The translations under genes were made by a program, and so were the position numbers. DNA of 64,000 nucleotides, taken from Nocardia pneumoniae NBRC 100136. Its GTDB lineage: Bacteria; Actinomycetota; Actinomycetes; Mycobacteriales; Mycobacteriaceae. Positions 46,323 to 54,916 of the stretch are shown here, piece after piece. Location of the stretch: the NCBI RefSeq assembly GCF_000308755.1, contig NZ_BAGF01000044.1:1-64000 (forward strand), given 5' to 3'. The notes below the pieces were generated by a model. That model worked only from the letters and a program-made list of their open reading frames with translations, did not search any database and had not been told where the DNA came from. Within the stretch, counting starts at the first letter, position 1. Every line of letters begins with the position of its first letter.

Positions 46323-48026
46323 TTATTTCTGGTTCGGTTGGACTACCGGTCGAGCGTTCACGCCAGAGTGGTCGGTCGAGTCGTCCTCGCGCGTGGATCG
46401 CCGCCGGAGGATCGCGGCCAGTACGGCGGCAGCGGTCAGAATAGCGAAAACTCGCTCCGGTACCGGGCCAATTCGCGTGGCAAGCGTGTTGTCGTCGCGC
46501 AGCGGAAGCTCCGCGACCAAGGCGGCGGGCACGAACAGCGCCGTTTCCTGCCGCACGCTGCCATCGGCGGCGATGATCGCGCTCACACCCGAGGTGGCCG
46601 CGACAACCAGCGCCCTGCCGTGCTCGACGGCACGGATACGCGACATGGCCAGCTGCTGATAGGTCATCTCGCTGTCGCCGAAGGTAGCGTTGTTGGTGGG
46701 CACGGTGAGCAGCTCGGCGCCCGCGCGCATCGCGTCTTCGAACGACCGGTCGAAGGCCACCTCGTAACAGGTGGCGACGCCGATGTCGATACCCGCGGCC
46801 CGCACCACGCCGTCGCCGTGGCCCGGGACGAAATACCCTGCTCGATCGGCGTATTCGGAGAACAGCCGGAAGAAGCCGCGCATCGGCAGGTACTCGCCGA
46901 AGGGCTGGATGATCTTCTTGTCGTGCCGCTCCCCCGGGCCCGCCGCGCCGTTCCACACCATCACCGAGTTGGTGGTGGTCCGATCCGAGTTGACCAGCAC
47001 CGCGCCGACCAGGATCGGTGCGCCGATCCGCTCGGAGGCCGCGGTGATCAAGGCGGCGGCGTCGCCATTGCGCAGCGGATCGATGTCCGAGGAGTTCTCC
47101 GGCCAGATCACCACGTCCGGTCGGGGTACGCGGCCCGCGGCGACGTCCGCGGCCAATTCCTCGGTGCGCCGCACGTGGTTGTCCAGCACGGCACGCCGTT
47201 GTTCGTTGAAATCCAGTCCCAGCCGCGGCACGCTCCCTTGGATCGCGGCGACCGTAACCGTTCGGTCGCCCGCGTCCGGGTCGGGCAAGGCCGAGCGGAG
47301 CAGCAGTCCGGCGACCGGCATGACAGCCACCGTGAGCACCGCCGCGGCATACGCCAGTCGGGCCGCCCGGGCCCCGATCGCGGAGGTTCCGGGCTGGGCC
47401 TCGTCTTCCCTTCCGGGTGCACGACGCGACCACAGCAGGGACAGCAGTGCCGCGGCGCCGGTTCCGGTGAGGGCCACCGCGAACCCGACCAGCGGTGCGC
47501 CACCGACCGCGGCCAGCGAGAGGAACCAGCCGTCGGCTTGACCGAATGCCAAACGACCCCAGGGAAATCCGCCGAAGGGGAAGCTGGAGCGGCCCCACTC
47601 GGCGGTCGTCCAGGCCAGCGCCACCCACAGAGGCCAGCCGGGCAGCGTGCCGACGAGCCGGGCCAGCAGGCCGAAGACGCCCACGTAGACCGCGCACGCG
47701 GTGGACAGCGCGAGCCACGGCACCGGCCCCACGTAGATGCCGGTCCACGGCAGCAACGGAACGAAGAACGCCAGACCGGCCAGGAATCCGTAACCGAACC
47801 CCCCGCGCAGGCGCCCAGCGCTTCGGACGACCAGCGCGAGCACCGCGATGCCCATTGGCGCGAGGAACCACCACGGTCGCGGCGGAAAGCTGCCGAACAG
47901 CAGCAGTCCGGCGAGGATCGCCGCCCCCGAGCGCGCTGGCACCGGACGCCCGCGCACCGCGGGCGACAGCGACCGCACCCATTCCGCTACCCGCTCGCGC
48001 ACCATCACCCGGCTACCGTCCGCCAT
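46323..48026 (-). CDS. lnt: Apolipoprotein N-acyltransferase
   Basis: This protein of 567 residues adds the third acyl chain to lipoproteins at the membrane. Seven to eight hydrophobic segments in the first 260 residues precede a nitrilase-like domain with the catalytic triad: glutamate in VVIWPENSS, lysine in KKIIQPFGEY and cysteine in VATCYEVAFD. A final hydrophobic segment (FAILTAAAVLAAIL) re-enters the membrane. In mycobacteria Lnt is fused or adjacent to the polyprenol-phosphate-mannose synthase Ppm1; no such domain or gene is here. The start is uncertain: ATG codons at 48062, 48026 and 48005 are possible, and 48026 has a GGATGG upstream. Confidence 0.92.
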   Translation of the reverse strand: MADGSRVMVRERVAEWVRSLSPAVRGRPVPARSGAAILAGLLLFGSFPPRPWWFLAPMGIAVLALVVRSAGRLRGGFGYGFLAGLAFFVPLLPWTGIYVGPVPWLALSTACAVYVGVFGLLARLVGTLPGWPLWVALAWTTAEWGRSSFPFGGFPWGRLAFGQADGWFLSLAAVGGAPLVGFAVALTGTGAAALLSLLWSRRAPGREDEAQPGTSAIGARAARLAYAAAVLTVAVMPVAGLLLRSALPDPDAGDRTVTVAAIQGSVPRLGLDFNEQRRAVLDNHVRRTEELAADVAAGRVPRPDVVIWPENSSDIDPLRNGDAAALITAASERIGAPILVGAVLVNSDRTTTNSVMVWNGAAGPGERHDKKIIQPFGEYLPMRGFFRLFSEYADRAGYFVPGHGDGVVRAAGIDIGVATCYEVAFDRSFEDAMRAGAELLTVPTNNATFGDSEMTYQQLAMSRIRAVEHGRALVVAATSGVSAIIAADGSVRQETALFVPAALVAELPLRDDNTLATRIGPVPERVFAILTAAAVLAAILRRRSTREDDSTDHSGVNARPVVQPNQK

Positions 48027-48236
48027 CCGTTCGCCATCCGCCACTCGGCGGACGCACGCCATATCGGAGATCGCCCAGCCGACGCTCGCCGTACGCCGAA
48101 CGACTCCCAGGTGCGGGACGCCTGCCGTTTCCCGGTGGAACGGACCCGCGATCCTCGCGAGTCTTCCCCGTCATCGCGCACCGGAATGCCCAGCCGACGA
48201 CCGGTGAGTTCGGGCGTCGGCTCGCCGCCGACCCGA

Positions 48237-49835
48237 TCACGCCGCATAGACCGTCGCTCCCCGGTGCACAGTGCGCAGGCACCTCGGCAGCGGTGAATCA
48301 GGTTCCAGCGCAGGCAATCCCGGGACGCGCGATCGCGGGTCGGTGGACCAGCGCTGGACCGAGTCGGCGGCAGCGGCGACGACGAGTTCGTCGGCGTCCC
48401 AGATCGCATAGGACGCCGGAGCACCCGGTACCAGCGTGCCCGCCACACCGTCGCGGACCCCGCCGGCGCGCCAGGCGCCGCGCGTCGCCGCGGCGAATGC
48501 GGCGCGCGGCGACAGGCCGTATCCCGGGGTGCGATGGTTGGCCGCGGCCCGCACCGCCGCCCACGGATCGAGGGCGGTGACCGGGGCGTCGGAGCCGATC
48601 GCGAGGGCGACACCGGCCGCGGCCATGGCGGCGAACGGGTTCAGGGTCGCGGCGCGGTCGGCGCCCAGCCGCGCGGCGTACATGCCGTCCGCTCCGCCCC
48701 AGGTGGCGTCGAATCCCGGCTGCACACTGGCGATCACGCCCCAGCGCGCGAGTTTCGTGATGTGCTCGGCGTCGACCAGTTCGGCATGCTCGACGCGGTG
48801 CCCGAGCGCGGCGACGGCGGGCCCGCCGAGATCGTCGGCCACCCGCTCGATACCGGCGACGAGCGCGTCCATCGCGGCGTCGCCGATCGCGTGGAATCCG
48901 GCCTGGATCCCCGCCACCGTGCAGGCACGGACATGATCGGCGATCGCCTCCGCATCGAGATAGCTTCGGCCGCAACCGGGCTCGTCGGCGTAGGGCGTGC
49001 GCAACCAGGCGGTGCGCGACCCGAAGGAGCCGTCGACGAACAGGTCGCCGCCCAAGGCGTGCACGCCGAGTTCCTCGATCAGGGCCCGTGCCTGTTCGGC
49101 GCTGCGCACCGCCTCGCCCCAATACGCCCGGACCTGCACGCCGTGCTCGAATTCGAGCAGTTCGCGAAGGTCCTCGCGCCCAGCGATCTCCGGACCCGCG
49201 CATTCGTGCACCGCGACGATCCCGCGCGCGGCGGCGTGGTCCAGCGCCGCGGCGCGCGCCCGATCCCGTTGCGCCCGAGACAGACTCGCGAGCGCGGCGG
49301 TGCGCACGCGATGGTGGGCCGCGGCGCGCACCGGCTCGCCGCGGGTGAACCCATCGGTCGAGGTCAGCTCGGGCAGCGTGTCCAGCAGCGCGGAGGACGC
49401 CACGGCGGAGTGCGCGTCCACCCGGGAGAGGTACACGTGGCGACCCGCGCCCGCCGCCGCGTCGATCTCCTCGACGCTGGGCGGCCGGCCCTCCGGCCAG
49501 GCGGTCTCGTCCCAGCCGTCACCCAGGACGGCGCCGTCGGGGTGCGCCTGGGCGAACGCGCGCAGCAGGCGCAAGCAGTGTCCGAGCGACTCCGCGCCCG
49601 ACAGGTCCAGCCCGGTCAGCTTCAGCCCGAGTGCCGTGACGTGCACGTGTGGATCGACGAACGCGGGCGCGACGAAGGCGCCGCCGACGTCGACGATCTC
49701 GGCGTCCGGGTGCAGCGCGCGTCCTGGCTGCTCGGCGCCCAGCCAGACCACGGTCCCGTCGGTCACGGCCATGGCCGTGGCATCCGGTGAACTCGCGCTG
49801 TAGAAACGACCGCCGATCAGCAACTGGGTACTCAC
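48237..49835 (-). CDS. YtcJ-like amidohydrolase family protein
   Basis: This 532-residue amidohydrolase of the composite-domain superfamily has a metal-binding HxH in FVDPHVHVTALG, later histidines in GFHAIGDAAMD and HRVEHAELV and the aspartate in IGSDAPVTALDPWAAV. These fit the YtcJ branch (N-substituted formamide deformylase-like). The substrate is unknown and the protein is cytoplasmic. It lies upstream of lnt on the same strand with a 210-nt gap. Confidence 0.87.
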   Translation of the reverse strand: MSTQLLIGGRFYSASSPDATAMAVTDGTVVWLGAEQPGRALHPDAEIVDVGGAFVAPAFVDPHVHVTALGLKLTGLDLSGAESLGHCLRLLRAFAQAHPDGAVLGDGWDETAWPEGRPPSVEEIDAAAGAGRHVYLSRVDAHSAVASSALLDTLPELTSTDGFTRGEPVRAAAHHRVRTAALASLSRAQRDRARAAALDHAAARGIVAVHECAGPEIAGREDLRELLEFEHGVQVRAYWGEAVRSAEQARALIEELGVHALGGDLFVDGSFGSRTAWLRTPYADEPGCGRSYLDAEAIADHVRACTVAGIQAGFHAIGDAAMDALVAGIERVADDLGGPAVAALGHRVEHAELVDAEHITKLARWGVIASVQPGFDATWGGADGMYAARLGADRAATLNPFAAMAAAGVALAIGSDAPVTALDPWAAVRAAANHRTPGYGLSPRAAFAAATRGAWRAGGVRDGVAGTLVPGAPASYAIWDADELVVAAAADSVQRWSTDPRSRVPGLPALEPDSPLPRCLRTVHRGATVYAA

Positions 49836-49875
49836 GGGGCACCAGTCTGCCGTATGCCCGAACGGGCGGTTTCGG

Positions 49876-50130
49876 TCAGCCGTTCAGTGCGGGGCGGCGC
49901 GCCAGATCCTCCTGCTGCGCCAGCACCGTCATCACCTCCGCGTACTCCGGCGGCGCGCCGCCGGTTCCGCCCGCCGCCGTGGACCGGCAGCCGGCCTCCA
50001 CGGCGATCAGCTCCAGCCGCAGCGCCGCGGCCGTGAATCCGGAAATCGACTGTCCCGCAGCGGCCGCCGCACGTCGCACCGCGGCAGCCAGCTCCTCGCT
50101 CACCGTCACGGTGAGTTGCTCGGTGGCCAT
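49876..50130 (-). CDS. Small ribbon-helix-helix-like protein
   Basis: The protein has 84 residues beginning EQLTVTVSEELAAAVRRAAAAAGQSISGFTAAALRLELIAVE, the strand-helix-helix pattern of CopG/Arc proteins. The C-terminal 35 residues look flexible, as in antitoxins. There is no toxin-like gene beside it, so it may be an orphan antitoxin or a regulator. The ATG is 6 nt after TATCGT, a likely leaderless start. Confidence 0.6.
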   Translation of the reverse strand: MATEQLTVTVSEELAAAVRRAAAAAGQSISGFTAAALRLELIAVEAGCRSTAAGGTGGAPPEYAEVMTVLAQQEDLARRPALNG

Positions 50131-50187
50131 CGCGCCACGATAGCCCTTCGGCGCGCCGCACGGAACCTGGCGTAGGCTATTTTCCGC

Positions 50188-50670
50188 TCAGGACGGGCTG
50201 ATCGCGCGGCGGGCGTCGCCCTGTCCGTCGTCGTACCACTGCCGCACCACGAGGCCGTCGATCACCTCGTCACCGTCGATCACGACACCGCGATAGGGTG
50301 CGGCGGCGGCGATCCTGCCGAACCGTCGCGCCGCGAACGCCGTGACCAGCGGACGCACCATAAACCGTGTCGGGGGCAGCAGCAGAAGCAGGCCGAGCAG
50401 CGAGGTGACCAGGCCGGGCACGAACATCAGCACGCCACCCGCCGCGACCAGCGCGCCGTCGGCCACGGCGGTGCCCGGCGCGATTTCTCCGCGACCGGCC
50501 CGCCGGAACTGCTCGAACACCCGGCGGCCCTGCGAGCCGACCAGCAGCATGCCCGCGGCCGACCCGGCGATCAGCACCAGAATCGTCGGCATGACGCCGA
50601 TCAGCTGGCCGACCGCGACCAGCGCGGCGATCTCGACGACGACGTACAGCACGAACAACAACGCGGCCAT
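50188..50670 (-). CDS. fxsA: FxsA-family membrane protein
   Basis: The protein has 160 residues with the FxsA core of three hydrophobic segments: LYVVVEIAALVAVGQLIG, TILVLIAGSAAGMLLVGSQG and GALVAAGGVLMFVPGLVTSLLGLLLLLPPTR. E. coli FxsA relieves phage T7 exclusion; in actinobacteria the function is unknown, but the gene lies near ppm1/lnt and rbpA (Rv2053c, Rv2051c and Rv2050 in M. tuberculosis), which supports the orthology of this neighbourhood. Confidence 0.88.
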   Translation of the reverse strand: MAALLFVLYVVVEIAALVAVGQLIGVMPTILVLIAGSAAGMLLVGSQGRRVFEQFRRAGRGEIAPGTAVADGALVAAGGVLMFVPGLVTSLLGLLLLLPPTRFMVRPLVTAFAARRFGRIAAAAPYRGVVIDGDEVIDGLVVRQWYDDGQGDARRAISPS

Positions 50671-50761
50671 GGCGATCCCTTCGGACGATCTACCCGGTCA
50701 ACGTCCGGAACCCGCGTTTTTCTCCCGCGCCCGCCTGAAAAGACGCTGAGATCCGCCCTGG

Positions 50762-51421
50762 TCAGCCGCCCGGGCGCACCAGGCCCGTCTCGTAGGCCAG
50801 GACGACCGCCTGAACCCGGTCGCGCAGACCGAGTTTCGTGAGCACCCTGCCGACGTGCGTCTTGACCGTGGCCTCGGAGAGGTACAGCTGCTCGGCGATC
50901 TCGGCGTTGGAGCGGCCCGCCGCGATCTGCTCGAGCACCTCGCGTTCGCGGGCGGTGAGCACGTCGAGCACGCCCGGGTCGCGGGTGCGTGCCGGGTTCT
51001 CCGCGATGAGACGGTCCAGCAGGCGCTTGGTCACCTTCGGCGAGACCACGGCGTCACCCGCGGCGACGCTGCGGATGGCCGAGATGAGGTCTTCCGGCGG
51101 GGTGTCCTTCAAGAGGAATCCGCTCGCTCCCGCGCGCAGCGCGCCGAGCGCGTGCTCGTCGAGGTCGAAGGTCGTCATGACGAGCACCCGGCTGCCGTGC
51201 CCGGCCTCCACGATGCGGGTGGTGGCGGCGACACCGTCGACGACGGGCATCCGCACATCCATCAGCACGACGTCGGGTCGCAGCTCCGCCGCCCTGGCGA
51301 CCGCGGCGGCGCCGTTGGCCGCCTCGCCGATGACGTCGATGTCGGGGTGCGCGCCGAGCACCATCTTCAATCCCATACGCATGAGTTCCTGGTCATCGAC
51401 AACGAGAACGGTGATCGGCAC
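50762..51421 (-). CDS. NarL/LuxR-family response regulator
   Basis: The protein has 219 residues. The receiver domain has LVVDDQE, phospho-aspartate in VVLMDVRMPVVDG and lysine in FLLKDTPPEDL. A LuxR-type HTH follows (LTAREREVLEQIAAGRSNAEIAEQLYLSEATVKTHVGRVLTKLG). It is paired with the HisKA_3 kinase 146 nt upstream. TACATT lies 6 nt before the GTG, so it probably also has its own leaderless promoter. Confidence 0.93.
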   Translation of the reverse strand: MPITVLVVDDQELMRMGLKMVLGAHPDIDVIGEAANGAAAVARAAELRPDVVLMDVRMPVVDGVAATTRIVEAGHGSRVLVMTTFDLDEHALGALRAGASGFLLKDTPPEDLISAIRSVAAGDAVVSPKVTKRLLDRLIAENPARTRDPGVLDVLTAREREVLEQIAAGRSNAEIAEQLYLSEATVKTHVGRVLTKLGLRDRVQAVVLAYETGLVRPGG

Positions 51422-51567
51422 GCCCCCAATGTAACGTGGGCGCTTGCGCGTCTCGGGGGTCCTGCGGCGCGATCATCCCCGGCAACCGCTCCCCGACTTT
51501 GCCTCCATCATCGAATTCGCTTGAGGCGCAGCGGTTTACGCACCGCGCGACCGGCACGGAGCCAGGC

Positions 51568-52740
51568 TCACTCCGCAAGGCCCGGCCGCAGCGGGATGCT
51601 CGCGTGCACCCGCCAGGCTCCGTCCGCGTCGGGTCCCGCGTCCAGGCTGCCGCCCAGCACGGCGACGCGCTCGCGCATGCCGACCAATCCGAGCCCGCTG
51701 CCCTCGATGCGGGTGGCCGGTTCGCGCAGCGGCACACCGCCGCTGTCGGTGACGTCGATCAACACGTCGGAGTCGGTGCGACGCACCCGCACCCATGCTT
51801 TCGGATGCGGGCCCGCGTGCCGCAGCGTGTTGGTCAGCGACTCCTGCACGATGCGGTGCACGCCCAGACTGACCTCCGGCGCGATGTCGTCCAGTTCGCC
51901 GGTCAGCTCGAGTTCCACGTCGAGACCGGTGCCGCGCATCATCTCCACGACCTTGGCGAGACCGGCGGTGCCGTGCTGGGGCAGCTGGTCGGGCGCGTGC
52001 TCGGTACGCAGCAGGGCCACCGTTCTGCGCAGTTCGCGCAGCGCTTCGCGGCCGGTGCTGGCGATGGTGGTCAGCGCCTGCTCCGCCGCGTCGGGGTCGC
52101 GGCGCAGCGCGTATTTCGCGCCGTCGGCTTGCACGATGATCACGCTCACCGCGTGCGCCACCACGTCGTGCAGTTCCCTGGCGATGCGGGTGCGTTCGGC
52201 CGAGACGGCGTCGTGCGCGCGGCGTTCTTTGTCGTAGTCGGCGACCGCCAGACGGGCCGCGACCTCGGCGTCGTAGGCGTGCCGTGCGCCGATGAACTCC
52301 GCGAGCGTCCAGCTCAGCGCGTAGAACATGGCCGTGAAGACGATGTCGGGCCCGGTCGGCCGGTCGAGCGCCGCGATCGAGAGCACGACGTCCACGCCGA
52401 GGCCGAGCCCGAACCACAGTCCCTGGCGCCGCCCGACGTAGGCGACCAGCGTGTACAGGATGATGCCCTGGGACAGCAGGGCGATGTGGTCGGCGTCCTC
52501 CTCGGTGAGGAAGCCCACCAGCGACGCGGTCATCGACAGCGCCAGTGTGGCGACCGCCATCGTCCGCGGGTACACCCGGCGCAGCACCACCGGGAGCGGA
52601 AGCAGGACGCCGACGGCCAGATACGCGAGCTTGTTGTGCGCGTTGCCCACCCCGACGATCTCCAGCAGCAGCAGCGCCGCCGCCAGCGCCGAATCGGCCA
52701 CGATGGGCTTGCCCCGAAGCCACAGACTGAACCGACGCAC
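51568..52740 (-). CDS. NarL-type sensor histidine kinase (HisKA_3)
   Basis: The protein has 390 residues. An N-terminal membrane domain with about five helices and little extracellular sequence is followed by the dimerisation/phosphoacceptor block RTRIARELHDVVAHAVSVIIVQADGA, with the histidine in ELHD. An ATPase domain follows with VQESLTNTLRHAGP and GSGLGLVGMRERV. It pairs with the NarL-type regulator. Small-loop membrane sensors of this type often sense envelope stress. TAGGCT lies 6 nt before the GTG. Confidence 0.92.
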   Translation of the reverse strand: MRRFSLWLRGKPIVADSALAAALLLLEIVGVGNAHNKLAYLAVGVLLPLPVVLRRVYPRTMAVATLALSMTASLVGFLTEEDADHIALLSQGIILYTLVAYVGRRQGLWFGLGLGVDVVLSIAALDRPTGPDIVFTAMFYALSWTLAEFIGARHAYDAEVAARLAVADYDKERRAHDAVSAERTRIARELHDVVAHAVSVIIVQADGAKYALRRDPDAAEQALTTIASTGREALRELRRTVALLRTEHAPDQLPQHGTAGLAKVVEMMRGTGLDVELELTGELDDIAPEVSLGVHRIVQESLTNTLRHAGPHPKAWVRVRRTDSDVLIDVTDSGGVPLREPATRIEGSGLGLVGMRERVAVLGGSLDAGPDADGAWRVHASIPLRPGLAE

Positions 52741-53085
52741 GGGTTCAGCCTAGGTGGGCCGGGCCCGCGCCCATCTCGGCGGCGGACCCTGGGTGCACAA
52801 GGCGCCCGTGCAAACCCCGGCAGCAAGCATCGCGCTCGACACGTCTCTGGACAACTCGCTGCGCGGGGCCACCGGAGTCCGGCCGCCGCGGGGCGCCGAG
52901 ATCGCCGCGCCTCGAGTGGACGCAGTCTCCGACATTCGTGCGCACAGCAGACGAACCGGTCGGCCGGGGCATCACAACGCCGCTCTGCGCGGCCAGGCGC
53001 GAACTGGCCACGCTGCGATCCGGGTGCGGTAACTCACGCCAGCGCCGGATCGGCAACCGCGCCTGCTGTCTGGTTGTCTGACCGG
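52741..53085. other. Intergenic region, 345 nt
   Basis: No gene is supported. The region separates the divergent sensor kinase and TSUP transporter genes. Open frames on both strands lack ribosome sites and family-like sequence. Confidence 0.4.
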
Positions 53086-53853
53086 GTGGAGATCGGTGAC
53101 TGGGCGGTTCTGTTGACGGCGGCGACGGCCGCGGGATGGGTGGACGCGGTGGTGGGCGGCGGTGGGCTGATCATTCTGCCCACGCTGTTCGTGGTGGCCC
53201 CAGGCATCGCGCCGCAGACCGCGCTCGGCACCAACAAGCTCGCCTCGGTGGCCGGGACGAGCGCCGCGGTGGCGACCTTCGCACGGAAGGTGCCGATGCG
53301 CTGGCGGGTGCTGGTGCCCGCCGCCGTGATCGCGGCGGTGGCGGCCGCTGGCGGCGCCGCCGCGGTCTCCCTCATCGATCGCGAGCTGTTCATCCCGATC
53401 GTCATGGTGGTGCTGGTCGGTGTCGCGGTGTTCGTCACTATGCGTCCGTCGATCGGCGTCACGCTGGCCACCCATCCGCCCACGCGGCGCAAGGTCGTCC
53501 TCACCGTGGCACTGGCCGCGGGATTGATCGGGTTCTACGACGGCCTGCTCGGACCCGGCACCGGAACGTTCCTGATCATCACCTTCGCCACCCTGCTCGG
53601 CACCGAGTTCGTGCGGGCGGCGGCCATGGCCAAAGTGCTCAACTGCGGATCCAACATCGGCGCGCTGATCTTCTTCGGGGCGACCGGCCACATCCTCTGG
53701 GCGCTCGGTGCCGCGATGGCCGCGGGGAACGTGCTCGGCGCGGTGCTCGGCTCCCGGATGGCGGTGCGCAGGGGCGCGGAATTCGTGCGCGTCGTGCTGC
53801 TGGTGGTGGTGATCGCGATGGTCATACGGTTGGGCTGGCAGCAGTTCGGGTGA
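53086..53853 (+). CDS. TSUP (TauE/SafE) family anion exporter
   Basis: This 255-residue membrane protein has about seven to eight helices in two half-repeats. Each half opens with a family motif: GWVDAVVGGGGLIILPTLFVVAPGIAPQTALGTNKLAS and GFYDGLLGPGTGTFLIITFATLLGTEFVRAAAMAKVLN. TSUP proteins move sulfite, sulfonates or other small organic anions. GTG at 53086 was chosen where membrane-protein similarity begins. The stop is immediately adjacent to the stop of the TetR gene on the other strand. Confidence 0.88.
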   Translation: MEIGDWAVLLTAATAAGWVDAVVGGGGLIILPTLFVVAPGIAPQTALGTNKLASVAGTSAAVATFARKVPMRWRVLVPAAVIAAVAAAGGAAAVSLIDRELFIPIVMVVLVGVAVFVTMRPSIGVTLATHPPTRRKVVLTVALAAGLIGFYDGLLGPGTGTFLIITFATLLGTEFVRAAAMAKVLNCGSNIGALIFFGATGHILWALGAAMAAGNVLGAVLGSRMAVRRGAEFVRVVLLVVVIAMVIRLGWQQFG

Positions 53854-54519
53854 TCAGCCCACCGGCTCGACGTGATGGGTGGCCAGCCAGGGCTGCAGGA
53901 CACGCGAGGCCGTCTCGTGAATCTGGTGGTGCAGGCGCTCACCGTCCTCGATTCCGGTCACCGGCTGCTGGAACAACACGGTCAACGCACCCGACACCGC
54001 GCCGACGACCGCCCCGACCAGCGCGGCGGCGCCCACCTCGTCGAGTTCGGCGGGGAACGCGGCGTGCAGCTGCCTGGCGATCTCGCGCTGCGCGACCAGC
54101 TGGGCGTGCGCGGCGCGGCCGCTCACCGCGGGCACGGTACGCGACACCGTTGCGCGCAGCGCGGCTATCCGGGCGGAAAGGTCGTCGATGAGGTGTTCGC
54201 GGGGATTGTCGCCCGCGGCCCGCAACGCGCGCAGCATGACCTCCACCGGACGTTCGCCGGGGCGTCTGCTGGCGATCGCGGCCACCGCGGCGCGCACCCG
54301 CTCATCGGATTCCGGGAAGAGCAGCTCTTCTTTGCTGGCGAAGTAGTTGAAGAACGTGCGCGTGCCGACGTCCGCCGCGGCGGCAATGTCGGCCACCGTC
54401 GTGTCGTCGTAGCCTCTGGTCTCGAACAGCTCGGCGGCGGCTTCGAGGATGGCTCGGCGGGTACGTTCGCGCTTGCGGTCACGGAGAGCGGATGGCGGCA
54501 CGCGGGCACAGTACGGCAT
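53854..54519 (-). CDS. TetR-family regulator converging on the TSUP gene
   Basis: This protein of about 221 residues has a clear HTH (RRAILEAAAELFETRGYDDTTVADIAAAADVGTRTFFNYFASKEELLF) and a C-terminal helical domain. It is tail-to-tail with the TSUP transporter, with no base between the two stop codons, so it need not regulate that gene. It is divergent from tldD across 397 nt containing a hairpin. ATG at 54519 is preferred; a GTG at 54504 is also possible. Confidence 0.85.
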   Translation of the reverse strand: MPYCARVPPSALRDRKRERTRRAILEAAAELFETRGYDDTTVADIAAAADVGTRTFFNYFASKEELLFPESDERVRAAVAAIASRRPGERPVEVMLRALRAAGDNPREHLIDDLSARIAALRATVSRTVPAVSGRAAHAQLVAQREIARQLHAAFPAELDEVGAAALVGAVVGAVSGALTVLFQQPVTGIEDGERLHHQIHETASRVLQPWLATHHVEPVG

Positions 54520-54916
54520 CCGGCGAGCAATACGCGGCAATCGTCGGGTGTCGCGCGTGCCGTTCATCCTGCGCCATCACGCATTCCGCGCACATCGGCA
54601 CTCGATGCAGCTTCGTACAGGGTGTAATCGGCAATCAATCCGCCGTGCGCGGCGGCACCGAGCAGGCGGCTGCCTCGTGGGTCCCAGCGACCTTCCGTGT
54701 GTGAGGCGGAAGCTCTGCCGCCTCACAGCGGAAAGTAACTTCCCTCGCCCCGGCGCTGGCTACAAGCGGACCTTGCCAGGCTGCCATTGTGCGGCGTCTC
54801 AGCGTTCGCCCGGCTCGGGGGTCATGTCGGGCTGCGCCCTCATGCATCGACCTTCGCGCTCGGTCCCGCGCGGGCTACGGGCGGACGTCGTCCGGTCGGC
54901 CCATTATGTTGGTCGG
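54520..54916. other. Intergenic region between tetR and tldD
   Basis: This 397-nt region contains no supported gene. It includes the hairpin at 54700-54727 and a TATGTT hexamer at 54905-54910, 6 nt before the tldD GTG. Confidence 0.4.
54700..54727. promoter_or_regulatory. Perfect dyad in the tetR-tldD gap
   Basis: TGTGAGGCGG and CCGCCTCACA form perfect 10-nt arms around an 8-nt centre. It may be an operator of the divergent TetR protein or a terminator-like hairpin; no T-run follows on either strand. Confidence 0.4.

Noticed and set aside
46338..48296. 652-codon plus-strand frame opposite lnt
   Set aside because: Antisense shadow; lnt has a complete catalytic triad and membrane segments in the other frame.
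51436..53085. Upstream extension of the TSUP transporter frame by 550 codons
   Set aside because: The extension is antisense to the sensor kinase and has no membrane-protein character; similarity starts at 53086.
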